NCBI GenBank assembly: GCA_902796975.1
Contig: CADBRF010000177.1
Location: 1 to 17,284 of the forward strand
DNA: 17,284 bases
Direction of reading: 5' to 3'
From: an uncultured Coriobacteriaceae bacterium
GTDB taxonomy: Bacteria; Actinomycetota; Coriobacteriia; Coriobacteriales; QAMH01
Shown here: positions 14,054 through 17,284 of the stretch, piece by piece
How the letters are laid out: the number at the start of each line of letters is the position of its first letter
How positions within the stretch are numbered: position 1 is the first letter of the stretch
Translations under genes and position numbers: made by a program
The notes under the pieces: generated by a model
Told to the model about the DNA's origin: nothing
What the model saw: only the letters and a program-made list of their open reading frames with translations
The model's database searches: none

Positions 14054-14329
14054 GTACTTCCCCTCTCTATGTGCGTGCAAGGTGCGCGCATGTCTGGAAC
14101 AATCGCCGCGGCGGAGTCTCTCACCTCCTTGCCGCATTACGCGGCACATGCGAACTGATAGTTCTCTAGAACCATCGAGGAGCAGCTTTCTCGAACTGCA
14201 CGGCTCGATTAGCTCAACTGTATTGAGAATAGTTTCCTGGGAGTTGGAACGCGTTTCCCGTAAGACGTCGAAAATGTGTAAAATTAGACATTACCGTCTA
14301 GCAAGGCGTTTTCATGGAGGGGGAGATTC
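14054..14329. promoter_or_regulatory. Divergent regulatory region between the oxidoreductase operon and the Crp/Fnr-like gene
   Basis: This 276-bp region is dense in short dyads. GCCGC/GCGGC (14131-14145) lies in the oxidoreductase leader. GAACT-GAT-AGTTC (14152-14164) overlaps GTTC-TCTA-GAAC (14161-14172). TCGAG/CTCGA is at about 14175-14194. TAGAC-ATTACC-GTCTA (14285-14300) lies just before the regulator's ribosome site GGAGGGGGAG (14316-14325). A TAAAAT box at 14279-14284 may be the regulator's -10. No perfect TTGAT-N4-ATCAA Fnr site is present. Operator function is inferred. Confidence 0.5.
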
Positions 14330-14980
14330 ATGAGATGCGGGGAAAACGACTTCTGCGCGTCGTTGTCGCCTCACATTCGAGCTCGCCTTTGCTCCTGTTG
14401 TACGAAGCAGAAGGTAGCCTCTCATTCGATGGCAGATTTCGTTACAGGCGGCTTCAACGCCATAATAATCGACGGTCTCATGCTTACCGATTCAAATCTC
14501 GGGAACGGCGTTATCAACCACGGTAAAGATGCGCCCTTCGTTTCACTCTCCCTGCCGGGGCGAATGCTCTTCGTAGGTGAGTTCGGAGGTCCCAAACCGG
14601 ACTCTTACGCATACAACCACATCCATTTTCCAGTCGATTCGTGGGTAGCACTTTTCGCCGCGAAAGATGTTTCCGAGCTATTTGCTGAAGAGCCCGAGTT
14701 TGCATCCGCCATTGCACGAAGTCTCGCCACACTCGTGATGGACCAGTGCGAGCTCGCGGGAATCGTACGTGCAAATTACGCCTACTACGGGGTGCTTCAC
14801 CTTATGAAAAAGCTGCTCACATACCGCCTGTTCATCACCCAGCAGCAAGTCGCCGATCTCATGGGGCTCGGGCGTTCTACCATTTCCAAGGCATTCGCGC
14901 GGCTGAAGCAAGAAGAGCCCGAGCTCTACTCCGCCTACCACGCAAACAAGGGCCGGAAGGTCCAAACCGAAGGCGCTTAG
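14330..14980 (+). CDS. Crp/Fnr-family regulator with N-terminal cysteine cluster
   Basis: A 216-residue regulator. The C-terminal helix-turn-helix is clear (ITQQQVADLMGLGRSTISKAF, about 169-189) and is preceded by a dimerisation helix. The central sensor domain is degenerate and lacks the cAMP-pocket arginine-serine motif. The N-terminus has cysteines at 3, 9, 21, 23 and 24, with another at 140, reminiscent of the Fnr [4Fe-4S] ligands but with different spacing, so a redox or oxygen sensor is plausible. The start at 14330 has GGAGGGGGAG four bases upstream. It is divergent from the molybdopterin oxidoreductase operon and probably controls it; a palindrome at 14285-14300 suggests autoregulation. 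Confidence 0.85.
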   Translation: MRCGENDFCASLSPHIRARLCSCCTKQKVASHSMADFVTGGFNAIIIDGLMLTDSNLGNGVINHGKDAPFVSLSLPGRMLFVGEFGGPKPDSYAYNHIHFPVDSWVALFAAKDVSELFAEEPEFASAIARSLATLVMDQCELAGIVRANYAYYGVLHLMKKLLTYRLFITQQQVADLMGLGRSTISKAFARLKQEEPELYSAYHANKGRKVQTEGA

Positions 14981-15016
14981 ACTTTCATGCACGCTCGGAG
15001 AACGCACGCTGTCCCT

Positions 15017-16072
15017 TTACTCCCCAAGTCTTGTCAATGCCCATGCGCACGCACGCTGGACGCATTCTGCCGGGTAGGTCTGCATCGCCTTTCGCAGCGC
15101 CGGCACATGCGAAGTGTCGCCCGAGTTCCCCAATGCAACGGCAGCGTTGGCCCGGAAGTAATCCAAATCACGGATGTAGTTGTACATGATGCGCCGCACC
15201 ACGTCTTCGTAGTACGCCTCATCCATGAACAGGACTTTCTCCAGATCAAAGCGCTCGGCGAGGTCTTCCAGCACGGGGTCTTTGCGCTTGAGTCTTGTGA
15301 GCGCCTTATGGTTGCGCGGGCAGACCTCCTGGCAGATATCACACCCGTGGAAATGTTCGCCCATCTGCGCCCACACATCCTCGCCGGCTGACATCGCCTT
15401 GTGCATGTTGTTATAGAGAATGCACCGCGTGGGGTCCAGGTGCCGCTTGCCCACCAGAGCATGCGTAGGACACGCGTCGATGCACTTCGTGCACCCCTCT
15501 GGGCAGCGGTTTTCCACCGTGGGCTCATCGTAGACGAGCACGCGGTCCACCAAGAAGGTGTAGATGACGATAAAGGTGCCGTCTTCTTCCGTGCGTGCAA
15601 AATTGTTGTCGCCATAGGAGACGACGCCCGCCCGCGCACCAGCCATGCGTGCAGGGTAATTCATCTTTCCGGGCATGCCAGCCGGATAGACCTCCATACC
15701 AAGCGATTCCAGATAGTCAATCATCGCCTGAACGCGCTTGCCCTCTGGGGATTCAGACAGAGGCGAGTAGCATCGTGCCAGGTAGATGCGGCCAATGCGG
15801 GCAAGAAGCTTCTCGGGGTAGTCAATATCGGCAAAGCCCAGAACAGTGCACACGACCGACTTGCCTTGCGGGAAGTACTGTGAAGGAAAACAGGCGTTCA
15901 CCAGCGATTTCTCTCCCTGGCTGAACTGCGAATATGCAGGGCGCTCCTCAATAACACGGGCATATTCGGGAAAATCTTCGCACGGTGCGATTCCCGCCTT
16001 GGAAAACCCCAGTTCAAGCGCTTTTTCCTTTATGCGGCGCGAAAGCGCTTCTGCATCTTTAAAATCCGGCAT
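15017..16072 (-). CDS. QueG-like cobalamin/2[4Fe-4S] protein (epoxyqueuosine reductase family)
   Basis: A 351-residue protein with QueG architecture. An N-terminal cobalamin-binding part (about 1-180) is followed by two-cluster ligands C190-x3-C194-x2-C197-x3-C201-P and C217 with C244-x2-C247-x3-C251-P, and a C-terminal HEAT-like repeat (about 305-350, RANAAVALGNSGD start). QueG reduces epoxyqueuosine in tRNA to queuosine. However, where QueG normally has a D-[ST]-x-P segment with its proton-donating aspartate, this protein has P-G-K-M-N-Y-P (about 134-140) before A-R-A-G. No other queuosine gene is near. It may therefore be a paralogue with another substrate. The start at 16072 has AAGGAG seven bases upstream; degenerate repeats lie beyond. 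It converges with the Fnr-like gene. Confidence 0.82.
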   Translation of the reverse strand: MPDFKDAEALSRRIKEKALELGFSKAGIAPCEDFPEYARVIEERPAYSQFSQGEKSLVNACFPSQYFPQGKSVVCTVLGFADIDYPEKLLARIGRIYLARCYSPLSESPEGKRVQAMIDYLESLGMEVYPAGMPGKMNYPARMAGARAGVVSYGDNNFARTEEDGTFIVIYTFLVDRVLVYDEPTVENRCPEGCTKCIDACPTHALVGKRHLDPTRCILYNNMHKAMSAGEDVWAQMGEHFHGCDICQEVCPRNHKALTRLKRKDPVLEDLAERFDLEKVLFMDEAYYEDVVRRIMYNYIRDLDYFRANAAVALGNSGDTSHVPALRKAMQTYPAECVQRACAWALTRLGE

Positions 16073-16407
16073 TGCATGTCTCCTTGCTCAGCGGTCTAGG
16101 CGGACACCCTGTAAGCAAGTGCGGTCATCTCAACAATCGCCCTACATTTGCGACTTTCTCGACAAGTGGACGTTTTCATCTCAAAACCGCCCTATCTTGC
16201 CGAATATCACGATTATTCAGATGCCTATTTTCTAGCGACCGCCCTACATATTTCTAGCTATTTGCTTTTCCCAGTTCATCTAAAAGAATAACGCAGGGCA
16301 GATAGAGAATGCGGAAGTCCTTATAGAAAGGTTTCTCATATACCGCGTCCCCAAAACCCGCGGTGGCTCAGCTCGCGTTGGCGTTGGGGTTGCGAGGTAA
16401 AGGCAGA
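16073..16407. other. Gene-free stretch between the QueG-like gene and the ABC ATPase gene
   Basis: This 335-bp region holds the degenerate repeats (16125-16249), an AT-rich middle, and an inverted repeat ACCGCG/CGCGGT (16342-16364) that may mark the end of the ABC transcript but lacks a clean U-tract. Short plus-strand open frames here have no recognisable protein. The promoter of the QueG-like gene should be here; I found no convincing hexamer pair. Confidence 0.5.
16125..16249. repeat. Three degenerate ~50-bp intergenic repeats
   Basis: CGCCCTAC/T recurs at 16138, 16188 and 16240, spaced 50 and 52 bp. The first two units are most alike, sharing CAAGTG, TCATCTCAA and CGCCCTA in order, then TTTGC/CTTGC-GA. 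The third keeps mainly CCGCCCTACAT. Units are too diverged and few for a CRISPR array. They lie just upstream of the QueG-like gene's ribosome site. Confidence 0.6.
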
Positions 16408-17076
16408 TCAGTTCCCGAGGACCTCGATGAAACTTTTAAGCTCAGGAGTCTGAGGGACCTGGAGCATCGTGCTGGACTCCCCCATCTCCACAATCCGGCC
16501 GCTCTTCATGAAAATCGCAATATCCGACATTCGGCGAGCTTGACTGAGAGAATGGGTGATGAGCACGACGGTGGCATTGTGGATTTCCCGGTACTCTTGG
16601 ATGAGCTGCTCAGCCGCAAGTGTTGACTCCACATCGAGTGAGGCAGTGGGCTCGTCAAGCACCAGAAACGTGTGATTCCCCACAAGGACGCGGGCCAAAG
16701 CCATGCGCGCCGTTTCTCCACCCGAGAGCGATTTCCCCTTTTCGCTGGCCATCCGCGCAAGGTCGAGCTTTTTCATCACGTGCTCAATCCACTCGCCAGT
16801 ATCGCTGCCTCGCGCGGCTCCGAGCTGCACGTTCTTGAGCACCGAGCCATAGAACGCGTAGCTTCGCTGGGGCATGTATCCCACGAGCTCGTCCGGCGAT
16901 GAGGAGCAACTACCCTCTTGCGGGGTTAGCAGCCCGCTCAGCACTTTTGCCAGCGTGCTCTTCCCGCAGCCATTGCTGCCGAGCACTGCATAGACAGTCC
17001 CCCGCTCGAATGAGAGGGCGTCAATGGTCAGGGCTTCGCGCTTTCCATAGCGCACGACGACATTCTGCAGCTTCAT
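16408..17076 (-). CDS. ABC transporter ATP-binding protein, probably tungstate importer (TupC-like)
   Basis: A 222-residue ABC ATPase with all motifs: Walker A GSNGCGKST (33-41), Q-loop Q70, signature LSGGE (117-121), Walker B FLVLDE (137-142), D-loop A-S-L-D, and H-loop H175. There is no C-terminal TOBE/Mop domain, unlike ModC, which fits TupC. The ATG overlaps the permease stop (ATGA), so the two are translationally coupled. It powers uptake of an oxyanion, most likely tungstate or molybdate, judged from the permease sequence and the nearby molybdopterin enzyme. Substrate identity is inferred. Confidence 0.85.
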   Translation of the reverse strand: MKLQNVVVRYGKREALTIDALSFERGTVYAVLGSNGCGKSTLAKVLSGLLTPQEGSCSSSPDELVGYMPQRSYAFYGSVLKNVQLGAARGSDTGEWIEHVMKKLDLARMASEKGKSLSGGETARMALARVLVGNHTFLVLDEPTASLDVESTLAAEQLIQEYREIHNATVVLITHSLSQARRMSDIAIFMKSGRIVEMGESSTMLQVPQTPELKSFIEVLGN

Positions 17077-17284
17077 CGGGTCACCCGAGCCTGCATCAGA
17101 TGGAGAATGATGTTCATAGCCAAGAACATGGCGACGAGGATGATGCCGAGGGCTATCGCGAGCTTGAAGTCGCCCCGGTTGGTGTACATCATGATGGCGG
17201 TGGTCATGACGTTGGTCTTGTAGGCGATAGCGCCACCGACCATAGATACCGCGCCAACCTCAGCAAGCGCTCGTCCGAGCCCCA
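17073..17284 (-). CDS. ABC transporter permease, TupB-like, C-terminal fragment cut by window edge
   Basis: The last 69 codons and stop are present. The segment G-R-A-L-A-E-V-G-A-V-S-M-V-G-G is the EAA-type loop that docks on the ATPase. It is followed by T-x-V-M-T-T-A-I and a long hydrophobic helix (ALGIILVAMFLAMNIILHL), the usual end of TupB-family tungstate permeases. It overlaps the ATPase gene by four bases. The binding protein (TupA) would lie further right. Confidence 0.8.
   Translation of the reverse strand, partial: GLGRALAEVGAVSMVGGAIAYKTNVMTTAIMMYTNRGDFKLAIALGIILVAMFLAMNIILHLMQARVTR

Noticed and set aside
14054..14149. Longer start or signal peptide for the molybdopterin oxidoreductase
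   Set aside because: The extra 32 residues have no twin-arginine motif or hydrophobic segment, and a strong ribosome site sits before the ATG at 14053.
16125..16249. CRISPR array for the spaced CGCCCTAC repeats
   Set aside because: The identical core is only about 8 bp, only three copies exist, the intervening sequence is itself partly repeated, and no cas genes are near.

Overview
The window looks like a chromosomal segment of a strictly anaerobic, moderately high-GC actinobacterium. An Eggerthellales/Coriobacteriia-type gut organism is the best guess. The reasons are protein style (many 4Fe-4S proteins, a soluble molybdopterin oxidoreductase with a small ferredoxin partner, an EFR1-type flavodoxin-ferredoxin, a pyridoxamine-oxidase-like/ferredoxin fusion), GTG starts and strong GGAGG-type ribosome sites. 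This is inference from content, not a database match. I see no rRNA, tRNA, CRISPR array or insertion sequence.

Layout, left to right. (1) 1-2369: a defence locus on the minus strand. A ribbon-helix-helix (RHH) protein gene lies directly before hsdR, the restriction subunit of a type I R-M system, which runs off the left edge; hsdM and hsdS are not in view. (2) 2415-3832: a GNAT acetyltransferase and an FMN-barrel/ferredoxin fusion, both minus strand. (3) 4103-5127: a cysteine-rich zinc-ribbon protein and a coiled-coil protein on the plus strand, closed by an unusual pair of interlocked hairpins. (4) 5232-8556: a LysR-type regulator divergent from a three-gene operon of two small, apparently paralogous unknown proteins and a phytoene-dehydrogenase-like FAD oxidoreductase, with its own terminator. 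(5) 8702-9671: a RelB/DinJ-like antitoxin and PIN-domain toxin pair with an operator/promoter. (6) 9729-10175: a YjbR/MmcQ-fold protein with an in-frame amber codon near its end.

(7) 10246-17284 is a metal-redox block. It holds a cytoplasmic molybdopterin oxidoreductase, its two-cluster ferredoxin subunit and an EFR1 flavodoxin-ferredoxin on the minus strand. A divergent Crp/Fnr-like regulator with an N-terminal cysteine cluster follows. Next comes a QueG-like cobalamin/4Fe-4S protein, a stretch with three degenerate ~50-bp repeats, and the ATPase and permease (partial) of what looks like a tungstate (TupBC-like) ABC importer. Read together, the importer could supply W or Mo for the cofactor, the Fnr-like protein could sense redox state, and the ferredoxin and flavodoxin could feed electrons to a reductase of unknown substrate. 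The LysR/FAD operon and the Mo/W block are the best places to look for undescribed metabolism; the RHH-hsdR pairing is the best defence-related lead.
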